From the NCBI RefSeq assembly GCF_014211915.1, contig NZ_CP060040.1, positions 1,984,001 to 2,048,000 on the forward strand: a stretch of DNA of 64,000 nucleotides. Reading direction: 5' to 3'. This document shows, piece by piece, positions 1 to 8,456 of the stretch. This DNA comes from Burkholderia cenocepacia. Its GTDB lineage: Bacteria; Pseudomonadota; Gammaproteobacteria; Burkholderiales; Burkholderiaceae. The notes below the pieces were generated by a model. The model saw only the letters and a program-made list of their open reading frames with translations. It ran no database searches and was not told the DNA's origin. A program made the translations under genes and the position numbers. Numbering within the stretch: position 1 is the first letter of the stretch; each line of letters opens with the position of its first letter.

Positions 1-638
1 CGGTTGTCGGCCGTCAACGGACAATGCAGCGACACGACGTCCGACTCCGCGTACAGCGTGTCGAGCGCCACGCGCTTCACACCGACCGGCGCTTCCTTCG
101 CGAACGGATCGAACGCGAGCACCTTCATGCCGAACGCCGCGCCGATCGCGGCCACGCGCCGGCCGATCGCGCCGAGTCCGACGAGGCCGAGCGTGCGCCC
201 GTCGAGTTCGACGGACTTGTGCGTCGCCTTGTCCCAATGGCCCTCGCGCATGCGGATATCGAGCTGCGGAACCGACTTCGCGCACGCGAGCAGCAGCGCC
301 CATGCGTGCTCGGCGACGGCGGCCGCATTCGCGCCGACCGCGGCGCGCACCGCGATACCGCGTGCGGCAGCCGCGTCCTGATCGATCACGTCGATGCCGC
401 TGCCGTGCTTCGAAATCACCTGCAGGTGCTCGGCGGCGTCCATGATGCGGGCGTTGATCTTGCCGTACCGGACGATGATCGCGACCGGCTTGTGCCGGGT
501 GCAGAGCGCCACGATGTCGCCTTCGGTCGGTTGCTTGCCGGCGAACACGACGTCGAACTGCGCAAGCATCTCGAGCGCTTGCGGCGCAAGGTCGGCGGCG
601 GTCACGAGGACCACGGGCCTGTGCGAAGCGATCCGCAT
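1..638 (-). CDS. D-isomer-specific 2-hydroxyacid dehydrogenase (C-terminus cut by window edge)
   Basis: NAD(P)-dependent 2-hydroxyacid/2-ketoacid oxidoreductase of the D-isomer family. About 212 residues are visible from the N-terminus MRIASHRPVVLVTAADL; the C-terminal catalytic part lies beyond base 1. The Rossmann motif G-L-G-A-I-G-R sits near residue 152, preceded by the family's typical KHGSGIDVID stretch. Its start codon shares one base with the stop of the upstream RraA gene (TGATG), so the two are translationally coupled in one operon. The partner suggests one degradation route for a hydroxy- or keto-acid. The substrate cannot be read from the fragment. Confidence 0.88.
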   Translation of the reverse strand, partial: MRIASHRPVVLVTAADLAPQALEMLAQFDVVFAGKQPTEGDIVALCTRHKPVAIIVRYGKINARIMDAAEHLQVISKHGSGIDVIDQDAAAARGIAVRAAVGANAAAVAEHAWALLLACAKSVPQLDIRMREGHWDKATHKSVELDGRTLGLVGLGAIGRRVAAIGAAFGMKVLAFDPFAKEAPVGVKRVALDTLYAESDVVSLHCPLTADN

Positions 639-1336
639 CACAGTGCCTCGCCTTCGGCCAGCATGCCGGCTGCACGCAGCTCCTTCTCGATCCAGCCCGG
701 ACGAAGGTCGCCCTTGTGGATCGCCGCGATACGCGCGGTTTCGAAGTCCAGTTTTTTCTGCGCGAGATCGACGATGCGCGCGACGTCGGCGCGGGGAACA
801 ACGACGACGCCGTCTGCGTCGCCGACCACCAGGTCGCCCGGATTCACCGTCGTGCCGCCCAGCGAGATCGGCGCATTCACGCGCCCCGCGATGCTTTTGG
901 TCGGGCCGCACGGATTGAGGCCGGCCGAGAAGATCGGGTAGTCGCCGTTGGCCAGTTCGTGCGCGTCGCGCACCGCGCCGTCGATGACGATGCCGGCGAT
1001 GCCGCTCGCCTTCGCCTGCGCCGCCATGATTTCGCCGAGCAGCGCGCACGAGATGTCGCCCTTGCCGTCGACCACGACGACGTCGCCCGGCTTCGCGACG
1101 GCGAGCGCCGCATGGATCGCCAGGTTGTCGCCCGGACGGACTTCGACCGTGACTGCGGGGCCGGCGACCTTCATCTTCGGCGACAGCGGCCGCACGCGGC
1201 CATGCACCGTGCCGCGGCGGCCCGCGACGTCGGCGAGGATCGCGGCCTGGTAACGCGCGGCCGCCTGAACGAGTTCCGGCGAGATGCGTTCGATGTCGCG
1301 ATTGATCGGAGAAGTGCTGACGGATGGCTTGCTCAT
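638..1336 (-). CDS. RraA-family protein (4-hydroxy-4-methyl-2-oxoglutarate / oxaloacetate-type aldolase)
   Basis: 232 residues of the RraA/HMG-aldolase fold. The motif GDLVVGDADGVVVVP near residue 170 and the GD.GD.SCALLGEIMAAQA region are typical. In soil bacteria such proteins are usually class II pyruvate aldolases or oxaloacetate decarboxylases rather than RNase E inhibitors. I start it at MSKPSVSTSP rather than at an upstream ATG at 1414, because the longer form would run through the operator region. It is the first gene of a two-gene operon with the hydroxyacid dehydrogenase and is divergent from an IclR regulator, probably its controller. Confidence 0.85.
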   Translation of the reverse strand: MSKPSVSTSPINRDIERISPELVQAAARYQAAILADVAGRRGTVHGRVRPLSPKMKVAGPAVTVEVRPGDNLAIHAALAVAKPGDVVVVDGKGDISCALLGEIMAAQAKASGIAGIVIDGAVRDAHELANGDYPIFSAGLNPCGPTKSIAGRVNAPISLGGTTVNPGDLVVGDADGVVVVPRADVARIVDLAQKKLDFETARIAAIHKGDLRPGWIEKELRAAGMLAEGEAL

Positions 1337-1356
1337 GACTCGACCTCGGGTTGTGC

Positions 1357-1471
1357 GTTGTACTCTGTACAACACTGGTGTACATAGTGAAATCACTATA
1401 ACGAGACAACCCATACCAGGGCACTGGCGTTTACCCTTTTACGTGGTAAACCAGTGTTTTACTCTGTACAA
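1357..1471. promoter_or_regulatory. Divergent operator region with several palindromes (IclR-type)
   Basis: Between the RraA and IclR genes lie perfect palindromes: GTTGTAC-TCT-GTACAAC at 1357-1373, ATAGTGA-AA-TCACTAT at 1384-1399 and TTTAC-GTG-GTAAA at 1438-1450. The string TACTCTGTACAA occurs twice (1361-1372 and 1460-1471), once near each gene start. This is seen directly; assigning it to the adjacent IclR protein is inference from position. Confidence 0.7.
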
Positions 1472-1501
1472 TCCCTGTTGTGAGTCGACGGGAGAGAAGG
1501 A

Positions 1502-2212
1502 ATGGGAAATGACGGCGTGGTTGCCGTGGAAAAGGCGCTTTCGCTGCTGGACTGCTTCAAGCCGGGCGCCGAATCGCAGTCGCTCGCGACGCTGTCGCAA
1601 GCCTCCGGCATGCACAAGACGACGGTCTATCGGCTGATGAACTCGCTGGAGCGAATGGGCTATGTCGTGCGCGCGCAGTCCGGCAACTATTCGCTTGGGC
1701 ACCGCGTGCTGTACCTCGGCAAGCTGTACGAGCAGTCCTTCCATCTGTCCACGGTGGTCGAACCGGCGCTGCATGCGCTGGCCGCGCTGACGAAGGAAAG
1801 CGCATCGTACTACGTGCACGACAACGGGCAGCGGCTTTGCCTGTTTCGGGTCGAGCCGTCCGAAGGCCTGCGTGAAACGCGGCTCGCGGGCACGATGCTG
1901 CCGCTCGACGACACGGCCATCAGCCAGGTGATCCGTTTCTGGGGTCTCGGCGAACCGATCTATGACAAGCCGCCCGCACTGCCCCTCTTCACCGCGGGTG
2001 CACGCGATGTGCACACCGCAGCGTTCGCGGTGCCGATCTTCGGCGCCGGCGACAAGTTCATGGCGGCGCTGACGCTGTCCGGTCCAGCGTCGCGCCTCAG
2101 CGTCGCGCACGAATCGGGTGAACTGGATCGACCGCAGCTGGATGCGGCCGCCGATCTATCGCGGAAGCTGGGCGCGAGTGTCGCGCTCTGCGAGAGTCTG
2201 TACGGCACCTGA
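1502..2212 (+). CDS. IclR-family transcriptional regulator
   Basis: 236 residues. The N-terminal winged HTH (about residues 8-70, with SQASGMHKTTVYRLMNSLERMGY as recognition region) is followed by an IclR effector domain containing VEPALHALAALTKESASYYV and a C-terminal VPIFGAGDKFMAALTLSGP stretch. A purine-rich GGGAGAGAAGG ribosome site precedes the ATG. The effector domain is a little short (about 236 against a usual 250-270) around the middle, where IclR proteins normally carry their ligand loop. Divergent to the RraA/hydroxyacid dehydrogenase operon, which it probably controls. Confidence 0.9.
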   Translation: MGNDGVVAVEKALSLLDCFKPGAESQSLATLSQASGMHKTTVYRLMNSLERMGYVVRAQSGNYSLGHRVLYLGKLYEQSFHLSTVVEPALHALAALTKESASYYVHDNGQRLCLFRVEPSEGLRETRLAGTMLPLDDTAISQVIRFWGLGEPIYDKPPALPLFTAGARDVHTAAFAVPIFGAGDKFMAALTLSGPASRLSVAHESGELDRPQLDAAADLSRKLGASVALCESLYGT

Positions 2213-2381
2213 TCGCCGCTTTGACCAAGGCGTGGTTCAGGTCGACGAACCGTTCGTCGCCTGACCGCGGACACGTTCGCACCATGCCCCGCCCGGCCCC
2301 CGGGAGCGCAACGCATGCGTCGCCGCACCGACGCGACGGCCCGCCCAATCGGCCTGTCCAATCGGCTCGGCACGCGGGCCC

Positions 2382-2409
2382 TTGATTTTCGAGACGAACG
2401 GTCTATTAT
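2382..2409 (+). promoter_or_regulatory. acuR promoter with AcuR operator between -35 and -10
   Basis: TTGATT (2382-2387) and TATTAT (2404-2409) are separated by 16 bases, and the operator AGACGAACGGTCTA (2392-2405) fills the spacer. The same sequence with one change occurs upstream of acuI, which supports autoregulation by the TetR-type AcuR. Confidence 0.7.
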
Positions 2410-2415
2410 TCCGCC

Positions 2416-3054
2416 ATGGACGCTCGAACCGATCCGCCGCGCCGCCGCGGCAGGCCACCCAAACAGCACGACGACCTCGTCGCCACGCGCGACATGCTGC
2501 TGCGCACCGGGCTCGAGATCCTCACCGAAAAGGGCTTTTCCGCCACCGGGCTCGACGAGATCCTCGGGCGCGCCGGCGTGCCGAAAGGCTCCTTCTATCA
2601 CTACTTCGACAGCAAGGAAGCGTTCGGTCTCGAACTGATCGACCGCTACGCCGAGTTCTTCGCCCGCAAGCTCGACCGCCATTTCAGCCAGCTGGAACGC
2701 TCGCCGCTGGCGCGCGTGCGCGCGTTCGTCGACGACGCCCGCGAGGGCATGGCCCGCCATGCGTACAACCGCGGCTGCCTGATCGGCAACCTCGGCCAGG
2801 AAATGGGCACGCTGCCGGAAAGCTTCCGCGCCCGTCTGCGCGCCACGTTCGAAGATTGGCAACGCCGTCTGGCCGAATGCCTGGGCGCCGCGCAGCAGGC
2901 GGGTGAGCTGGCGGAGTCCGCCGACCCCGCCGCGCTGGCCGCGTTCTTCTGGATCGGCTGGGAAGGCGCAGTGCTGCGCGCGAAGCTCGAACGCAGCGAC
3001 GGGCCGCTCGCGCTGTTCGCGCAGTTTTTCTTCAATGGATTGCCTCGCCGCTGA
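2416..3054 (+). CDS. acuR: AcuR-type TetR repressor
   Basis: 212 residues. The basic N-terminal arm PRRRGRPPKQHDD and the HTH with DEILGRAGVPKGSFYHYFDSK (about residues 45-65) are typical of the AcuR branch of TetR regulators, which respond to acrylate or acryloyl-CoA-type ligands. The ligand domain has the conserved RGCLIGNLGQE stretch near residue 120 found in this branch. It lies 45 bases upstream of acuI, with a matching operator before each gene. Assignment rests on the gene pair plus the operator pair. Confidence 0.85.
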   Translation: MDARTDPPRRRGRPPKQHDDLVATRDMLLRTGLEILTEKGFSATGLDEILGRAGVPKGSFYHYFDSKEAFGLELIDRYAEFFARKLDRHFSQLERSPLARVRAFVDDAREGMARHAYNRGCLIGNLGQEMGTLPESFRARLRATFEDWQRRLAECLGAAQQAGELAESADPAALAAFFWIGWEGAVLRAKLERSDGPLALFAQFFFNGLPRR

Positions 3055-3071
3055 ATTTTTTTACGATTAAT

Positions 3072-3086
3072 TAGACGATCGGTCTA
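3072..3086. promoter_or_regulatory. AcuR operator upstream of acuI
   Basis: TAGAC-GATCG-GTCTA, inverted arms with a 5-base spacer. It differs by one base in its 14-base core from the copy at 2392-2405. It lies just before the AAAGGAGG ribosome site of acuI. Confidence 0.75.
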
Positions 3087-3099
3087 GAAAGGAGGACGC

Positions 3100-4083
3100 A
3101 TGTTCCAGGGCATCGTGATCGACAAGGACGAAACCGGCCAGCACGCACGGCTGCACACGCTGGACGACGCGCAGTTGCCCGCCGGCAACGTGACGATCCG
3201 CGTGAGCTATTCGACGCTGAACTACAAGGACGGGCTGGCGATCACCGGCAAGAGCCCGGTCGTGCGCAAGTTCCCGATGGTGCCGGGCATCGATCTGGTC
3301 GGCGAAGTCGAAGCGAGCACGCACCCGGATTACCGCGCCGGCGATCAGGTCGTGCTCAACGGCTGGGGCGTCGGCGAAACGCACTGGGGCGGCCTCGCGC
3401 AGAAGGCGCGGGTCGACGGCGACTGGCTGGTGCCGCTGCCGTCCGCGTTTTCGCCGCAACAGGCGATGGCCATCGGCACGGCCGGCTACACGGCGATGCT
3501 GTGCGTGATGGCGCTGGAACGGCACGGCGTGCGCGCTGGCGACGGCGAGATCGTGGTGACGGGCGCGGCCGGCGGCGTGGGCAGCGTCGCGACGGCCCTC
3601 CTCGCGCGGCTCGGGTATCGCGTCGTCGCCGTGACGGGCCGCCCGGCCGATGCCGACTACTTGCGGCAACTCGGCGCGGCGGAGATCCTGGATCGCGCTC
3701 AATTCAGCGCACCCGGCAAGCCGCTCGGCAAGGAACGCTGGGCGGGCGCCGTCGACGTGGCCGGCAGCCACGTCCTCGCCAACGTGTGCGCGACCACGCG
3801 CTACCGCGGCGTGGTGACGGCCTGCGGCCTCGCCGCCGGCATGGATTTCCCCGCGACCGTCGCGCCGTTCATCCTGCGCGGCGTCACGCTCGTCGGGATC
3901 GACAGCGTGATGTGCCCGCGCGCCGAACGGCTGGAGGCCTGGCGCCGGCTCGCGTCCGACCTCGACGTCGAGCAGCTGGGCGCCATCGGCCGTCGGGTCG
4001 GCCTGAGCGAGGTCATCCCGCTGGCCGCGGAACTGATCGACGGCAAGGTGCGCGGCCGCATCGTCGTCGACGTGAACGCGTGA
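3100..4083 (+). CDS. acuI: Acrylyl-CoA reductase (NADPH), YhdH/AcuI family
   Basis: 327-residue MDR-family reductase expected to reduce acryloyl-CoA to propionyl-CoA, detoxifying an electrophile arising in DMSP, acrylate or propionate metabolism. Family features: [20 protein letters not shown] near residue 35, [11 protein letters not shown] near 65, the nucleotide-binding [10 protein letters not shown] near 155, and no zinc-ligand set. Strong ribosome site (AAAGGAGG) six bases from the ATG. Regulated by AcuR through the operator just upstream. The following AhpD-like gene is about 30 bases downstream and probably co-transcribed. Confidence 0.92.
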   Translation: MFQGIVIDKDETGQHARLHTLDDAQLPAGNVTIRVSYSTLNYKDGLAITGKSPVVRKFPMVPGIDLVGEVEASTHPDYRAGDQVVLNGWGVGETHWGGLAQKARVDGDWLVPLPSAFSPQQAMAIGTAGYTAMLCVMALERHGVRAGDGEIVVTGAAGGVGSVATALLARLGYRVVAVTGRPADADYLRQLGAAEILDRAQFSAPGKPLGKERWAGAVDVAGSHVLANVCATTRYRGVVTACGLAAGMDFPATVAPFILRGVTLVGIDSVMCPRAERLEAWRRLASDLDVEQLGAIGRRVGLSEVIPLAAELIDGKVRGRIVVDVNA

Positions 4084-4116
4084 TCGCCATTCGTGCCGCT
4101 TTATCGAGGAGACGTC

Positions 4117-4695
4117 ATGACCGCTTCAGACAACGCGCCCGTCAGCCGCTTTCCGGTGCCGGCGCTCGAAGACCTGCCCGACGACATTCGCGCACGCATC
4201 GCGGCCGTCCAGGAGAAATCGGGCTTCATCCCGAACGTGTTCCTCACCCTCGCGCATCGCCCGGACGAGTTTCGCGCGTTCATGGCGTACCACGACGCGC
4301 TGATGGACAAGCCGGGCAATCTCAGCAAGGCCGAACGCGAAATGATCGTCGTGGCCACCAGCGCCGCGAACCAGTGTCAGTACTGCGTGATCGCGCACGG
4401 GGCGATCCTGAGGATTCGCGCGAAGGACCCGCTGATCGCCGACCAGGTCGCCACCAACTACCGCAAGGCCGACATCACCGCCCGGCAGAAGGCGATGCTG
4501 GACTTCGCGATGAAGGTGTCGCAGGCCGCGCATCAAGTGGGCGAGCCGGACTTCGACACGCTGAAGACGCACGGCTTCACCGAGGACGACATCTGGGACA
4601 TCGCGGCGATCTCGGCCTTCTTCGGAATGTCCAACCGCATCGCGAACGTGACCAACATGCGGCCCAACGCGGCGTTTTACGCGCTGGGGCGCTGA
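4117..4695 (+). CDS. Carboxymuconolactone decarboxylase/AhpD-like peroxidase-related protein
   Basis: 192 residues. The CxxC redox motif is in NQCQYCVIAHGAIL (about residues 86-99), with a conserved downstream His, as in AhpD-type alkylhydroperoxidase-related proteins. Further conserved segments are EKSGFIPNVFLTLAHRP and the C-terminal FFGMSNRIANVTNMRPN. I use the ATG at 4117, which has GAGGAG upstream, rather than one 24 bases earlier. Position behind acuI suggests a part in the same stress response, but the family's substrate is not defined. Confidence 0.88.
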   Translation: MTASDNAPVSRFPVPALEDLPDDIRARIAAVQEKSGFIPNVFLTLAHRPDEFRAFMAYHDALMDKPGNLSKAEREMIVVATSAANQCQYCVIAHGAILRIRAKDPLIADQVATNYRKADITARQKAMLDFAMKVSQAAHQVGEPDFDTLKTHGFTEDDIWDIAAISAFFGMSNRIANVTNMRPNAAFYALGR

Positions 4696-4706
4696 GAGCG
4701 CCGGAC

Positions 4707-5072
4707 GTGTCGCCGGTCAAGGTCCCCGCGCGCGCCGCGAAGCCGCAAGTGGTAATGCACCGGTCGCTGAGCACGCAGTTCGCGCAACTGCTGCAGGTTT
4801 CGGACCGGCTCGTGTACGCGAACGAACTCGAAACGGTGCGTCACCTGCTCCAGCACGGGCATGGCTGGGGCTTCCTGCCGACGCATTTCGACGATAACTG
4901 CTGGCCGTCCGTCACGCGCATCGACACGGAGGTCAGGCACGGCAGCCTCGTCCATTCGATCGTCGCGGTGTGGAATCCCGGCGCGTGGAACCCGTCGCCG
5001 ATCATCGAAGCGATCGACGCCGCCAGCGAGGCATGGGAGAAAGTCGCGCAGCGGCAGCACGGCGCACGCTGA
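4707..5072 (+). pseudogene. C-terminal remnant of a LysR-family regulator
   Basis: An open frame of about 121 codons, starting from a GTG with no ribosome site, encodes only the second half of a LysR effector-binding domain: VVMHRSLSTQFAQLLQVSDR, then ETVRHLLQHGHGWGFLPTHF and a C-terminal IIEAIDAASEAWEKVA. No HTH or first subdomain is encoded upstream; the sequence before it is the AhpD-like gene. It is therefore a truncated gene left by deletion or recombination at the AhpD stop. Confidence 0.75.
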
Positions 5073-5099
5073 ACGCAGCGGCCATGCTGCCGGCCGCCG

Positions 5100-5975
5100 T
5101 TACTCGATCACCTTCAACGCATCGAGCCCGTCCGGCAGCTTCGCATCCGGAAACTGCGTCGACAGCGTGGCGTCCCGCCACCGCGCCGCCTCTTCCGCAC
5201 GCTGCCGCTCCGCCTGCTCGCAGACGAACAGCGCATCGCCGCCGAGCAGCAAACGCAGCGGCACGTCGTCGCGGCGCGACAGGTCGACGATCAGCGCCGC
5301 GATGCGTGCGGGGTCGCCGATCTCGTGGCCGCCATACGCACCGAGCAGGTCGAGAATCTTGCCGACCGACGGCTGATAGTCGGGCAGCAGATCGTCGACG
5401 CCGCGCTTCGCCTGCGCGGCCCATTCGGTACGCATCCCGCCCGGCTCGAGCGTGCACACGCGCACGCCGAACGGTGCCGCTTCCTTCGCGAGCACGTCAC
5501 TGAACCCGCCGACCGCCCACTTCGCGGCCTGATACGCGGACAATCCGGGCGTCGACGTGCGCCCGCCGACCGACGACACCTGGAAGATGTGCCCCGCGCG
5601 TTGCGCGCGCATCGTCGGCAGCACCGCGCGCGTGAGGTTGATCACGCCGAACAGGTTCGTTTCGATCTGGTCGCGGAAAGCGTCGGCGCTCATCTGCTCG
5701 AACGGCGCCGTGTGGCCGTAGCCCGCGTTGTTCACCAGCACGTCGATGCGGCCGAACGCCGCGCGTGCCGCCGCGACGGCCTGCGCGGCCGCCGCTTCGT
5801 CGGTGACGTCGAGTTCGACCGGCAGCAGCCGGTCGCCATACCGTTCGGCCAGATCGGCCAGTCGCGCCGGATCGCGGGCGCCCGCCACCAGCCGGTCGCC
5901 CGCCGCCAGCACCGCTTCCGAAATCGCTCGCCCGAGGCCGCGCGCGGCCCCCGTTACCAACCAGACTTTCGACAT
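5100..5975 (-). CDS. SDR-family oxidoreductase
   Basis: 291-residue classical short-chain dehydrogenase with TGAARGLG cofactor loop near residue 8, NNAG near 88, and active-site S..(x12)..YQAAK near 140-155. Length is above the usual 250 because of an extra C-terminal tail, as in the YusZ-like oxidoreductase subgroup. Start at MSKVWLV, preceded by AAGGAG; the longer form starting at 6023 overlaps the operator. A 20-bp operator at 6008-6027 matches one upstream of the neighbouring TetR gene, so this is very likely its target. Substrate unknown. Confidence 0.9.
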   Translation of the reverse strand: MSKVWLVTGAARGLGRAISEAVLAAGDRLVAGARDPARLADLAERYGDRLLPVELDVTDEAAAAQAVAAARAAFGRIDVLVNNAGYGHTAPFEQMSADAFRDQIETNLFGVINLTRAVLPTMRAQRAGHIFQVSSVGGRTSTPGLSAYQAAKWAVGGFSDVLAKEAAPFGVRVCTLEPGGMRTEWAAQAKRGVDDLLPDYQPSVGKILDLLGAYGGHEIGDPARIAALIVDLSRRDDVPLRLLLGGDALFVCEQAERQRAEEAARWRDATLSTQFPDAKLPDGLDALKVIE

Positions 5976-6007
5976 TTTCCACTCCTTGATCGTGGTGAAA
6001 CGATGAA

Positions 6008-6027
6008 ATGACTGATTACTCACTCAT
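6008..6027. promoter_or_regulatory. TetR operator upstream of the SDR gene
   Basis: Read on the minus strand it is ATGAGTGAGT-AATCAGTCAT, with ATGA/TCAT outer and TGA/TCA inner inverted arms. It aligns base for base in outline with the operator at 6721-6740. Confidence 0.72.
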
Positions 6028-6127
6028 TAATATGGGCGACGTATCGATCGTTCATGACCTGCATCGCCCTGCCTGAAACGCCCTGCCCGTCGTCGCGGCA
6101 CACGCCGCCACGACGGCCATCCCTGAC

Positions 6128-6706
6128 TCACACCGTGTGCAACACGGCCCACATCGCGCGAAATCCCGCTTCCCGGTATGCGTCGGCCCGCGCTGGATCG
6201 CGTGCGATCGACTCCATCGCGGTTTCCGCGATCGACGTGAACAACGCCGAGCAGAATGCATGGGCCTCGTCGCGGTTCAGGCCGCCCGACGCGGCAACCT
6301 GTTCACGCAGCAGCGAGCCGATCCCGCCGAAACCTTCCGCGCCGGCTGCCCGATGCGCGTCGTCGATGCGGCCGCTCACGCCGAGCTGCTGCAGCGCGCG
6401 CCGCCCGTCCGGATTCGCGACGCCCCACGACACGTAGCCATTCCACGCATGCCGCACCGCCTGCTCGGCCGGCGCGTGTTCCGGAAACCCGGTCATCATC
6501 GCCTCGCGCAGGCCGGCCTTCAGGCTCAGGTACAGCGCGTTCAGCAACGCATCCTTGGTCTCGAAGTACGTGAACACCGTGCCTTCCGCCACGCCGGCGA
6601 GCTTCGCGATACGCGCGGTCGTCGCGCTCGCGCCGTCCTCGGCGAGCGCACGCGCGGCCGCGGCGAGGATGGCGTCGTGCTTGTCGGGACTGCGCGGTCG
6701 GGCCAC
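6128..6706 (-). CDS. TetR/AcrR-family repressor
   Basis: 192 residues. HTH with RIAKLAGVAEGTVFTYFETKDALL near residues 30-55. I choose the GTG at 6706 (VARPRSPDKHD) because AAAGGA lies directly upstream and because the TTG at 6736 would sit inside the operator. The ligand domain is all-helical and undiagnostic. Its own promoter and the SDR promoter share a 20-bp operator, so it represses itself and the SDR gene downstream. Confidence 0.88.
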   Translation of the reverse strand: MARPRSPDKHDAILAAAARALAEDGASATTARIAKLAGVAEGTVFTYFETKDALLNALYLSLKAGLREAMMTGFPEHAPAEQAVRHAWNGYVSWGVANPDGRRALQQLGVSGRIDDAHRAAGAEGFGGIGSLLREQVAASGGLNRDEAHAFCSALFTSIAETAMESIARDPARADAYREAGFRAMWAVLHTV

Positions 6707-6720
6707 GTTCGATTCCTTTA

Positions 6721-6740
6721 ATGAGTGAGCGCTCAATCAT
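6721..6740. promoter_or_regulatory. TetR operator upstream of the tetR gene
   Basis: ATGAGTGAGC-GCTCAATCAT: a 20-bp palindrome with a single mismatched pair and a perfect TGAGCGCTCA core. Same layout as 6008-6027. Confidence 0.75.
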
Positions 6741-6909
6741 AATCAACCCGGTATCCGGAACGCAAGCCCTGTTACATCCGGGGGGAACGCATACGCAAAC
6801 CATCAAAACGGTGCACTATTGCGTTTTGCCGTACCGGCGCCCGAGCATACGGCGCCTCATTGCCCTCGACGTTCGTTTCACGTTCACCGTTTCAAACCGC
6901 GAACCTCCC

Positions 6910-8385
6910 ATGACGAATCAGCCTTCCCAGACGGCGGCCGACCGGCCCGTCGACATGATCATCTTCGGCGGCGGCGGCGACCTGGCCGCCCGCAAGCTGT
7001 TGCCCGCGCTGTACATGGCGCACCTGCACTGCAATCTTCCGCCCGAGACGCGCATCATCGCCGTCGGCCGCCGCGACTGGGGCATCGACGGCTATCGCAA
7101 GTTCATGGACGAGCAGTCGCGCCCGTTCATCGACGAGAAGGCGTTCGACGCCGACGCGTGGAGCCGCTTCCTCGACCTGTTCAAGTACGTGCTGATCGAC
7201 GTGAACGCGCCGGACGACTATCTGCGCCTCGCCGCAGCGGCGCGTAGCGACGCCGTGCGCGTGTTCTACCTGTCGACGTCGCCGGAGCTGTTCACGACGA
7301 TCTGCGACAACCTGTCGGCCGCGCACCTCGTCGACGCGCACTCGCGCGTCGTCCTCGAAAAGCCGCTGGGCCACGATCTCGCGTCCGCGAAGGCGATCAA
7401 CGACGCGGTCGGCAAGCACTTCGAGGAATCGCAGATCTACCGGATCGACCACTATCTCGGCAAGGAAACCGTACAGAACCTGATGGTGCTGCGCTTCGGC
7501 AACCCGATCTTCGGGCCGCTGTGGCAGGCGCCGAACATCCGCAGCGTGCAGATCACCGTTGCGGAAACGGTCGGCGTCGGCAGCCGCGCGGGTTTCTATG
7601 ACCATACCGGCGCGCTGCGCGACATGGTGCAGAACCACCTGCTGCAACTGCTGTGCATCGTCGCGATGGAGCCGCCGGTGTCGCTCGACCCGGACGCGGT
7701 GCGCGACGAGAAGCTGAAGGTGCTGCGCTCGCTGCGGCCGATGTCGCTGTCGGACGTCGCGCGCGACACTGTGCGCGGCCAGTACACGGCCGGCGCGGTC
7801 GACGGCCAGCCGGTCAAGGGCTATCTCGAGGAAGACAACGTGCCGGCGGACAGCCGCGCGGAAACCTTCGTCGCGCTGCGCGCGCACATCAACAACTGGC
7901 GCTGGGCGAACGTGCCGTTCTTCCTGCGCACCGGCAAGCGGCTACAGCGCCGCCAGTCGGAAATCGTGATCGAATTCGCGGACATGCCGTTCTCGATCAT
8001 CCCGACCGGCCCGCGCAATTACGGCAACCGCCTCGTGATCCAGCTCCAGCCGGAAGAATCGATCCAGCTGCAGATGCTCGCGAAGGAGCCGGGCAGCGGC
8101 ATGAACATGGTGCCGGTGAGCCTGAACCTCGATCTGCAGCAGGCGATTCCGGAACGGCGCGCGGAAGCGTACGAACGGCTGCTGATCGACGTGATCCGCG
8201 GCCGCCTCACGCACTTCATGCGCCGCGACGAGCTCGAAGCCGCGTGGTCGTGGGTCGAGCCGATCCTCGACGGCTGGAAGCAGCTCGGCGACCGGCCGCG
8301 CCTGTACACGGCCGGCACGTTCGGCCCCGCGGCTTCGTCGGCGCTGCTCGCGCGCGACGGGATGTCGTGGGCCGAAGAGGCGTAA
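6910..8385 (+). CDS. zwf: Glucose-6-phosphate 1-dehydrogenase
   Basis: 491 residues, the usual length. Catalyses NADP+-dependent oxidation of glucose 6-phosphate to 6-phosphogluconolactone, feeding the Entner-Doudoroff and pentose phosphate routes. The cofactor motif GGGGDLAARKLLPAL is near residue 20 and the substrate motif RIDHYLGKE begins at residue 178. No pgl, edd or sugar transporter is adjacent, so it is a lone copy and may be a paralogue of a main zwf. Start at MTNQPSQT; the in-frame codons upstream cross the TetR operator and are not used. A GTGCCGC-CAT-GCGGCAC hairpin follows at 8401-8417. Confidence 0.95.
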   Translation: MTNQPSQTAADRPVDMIIFGGGGDLAARKLLPALYMAHLHCNLPPETRIIAVGRRDWGIDGYRKFMDEQSRPFIDEKAFDADAWSRFLDLFKYVLIDVNAPDDYLRLAAAARSDAVRVFYLSTSPELFTTICDNLSAAHLVDAHSRVVLEKPLGHDLASAKAINDAVGKHFEESQIYRIDHYLGKETVQNLMVLRFGNPIFGPLWQAPNIRSVQITVAETVGVGSRAGFYDHTGALRDMVQNHLLQLLCIVAMEPPVSLDPDAVRDEKLKVLRSLRPMSLSDVARDTVRGQYTAGAVDGQPVKGYLEEDNVPADSRAETFVALRAHINNWRWANVPFFLRTGKRLQRRQSEIVIEFADMPFSIIPTGPRNYGNRLVIQLQPEESIQLQMLAKEPGSGMNMVPVSLNLDLQQAIPERRAEAYERLLIDVIRGRLTHFMRRDELEAAWSWVEPILDGWKQLGDRPRLYTAGTFGPAASSALLARDGMSWAEEA

Positions 8386-8400
8386 TCGCAGCACGACGGG

Positions 8401-8417
8401 GTGCCGCCATGCGGCAC
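8401..8417. terminator. Possible terminator hairpin between zwf and the convergent LysR gene
   Basis: Perfect 7-bp stem with a 3-base loop, between the 3' ends of two convergent genes. No T-run follows, so it is weak as an intrinsic terminator. Confidence 0.4.
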
Positions 8418-8456
8418 GCCCGCTCCCGAAGGGGCAGCGCCGCCTGCGCTGCGCCG

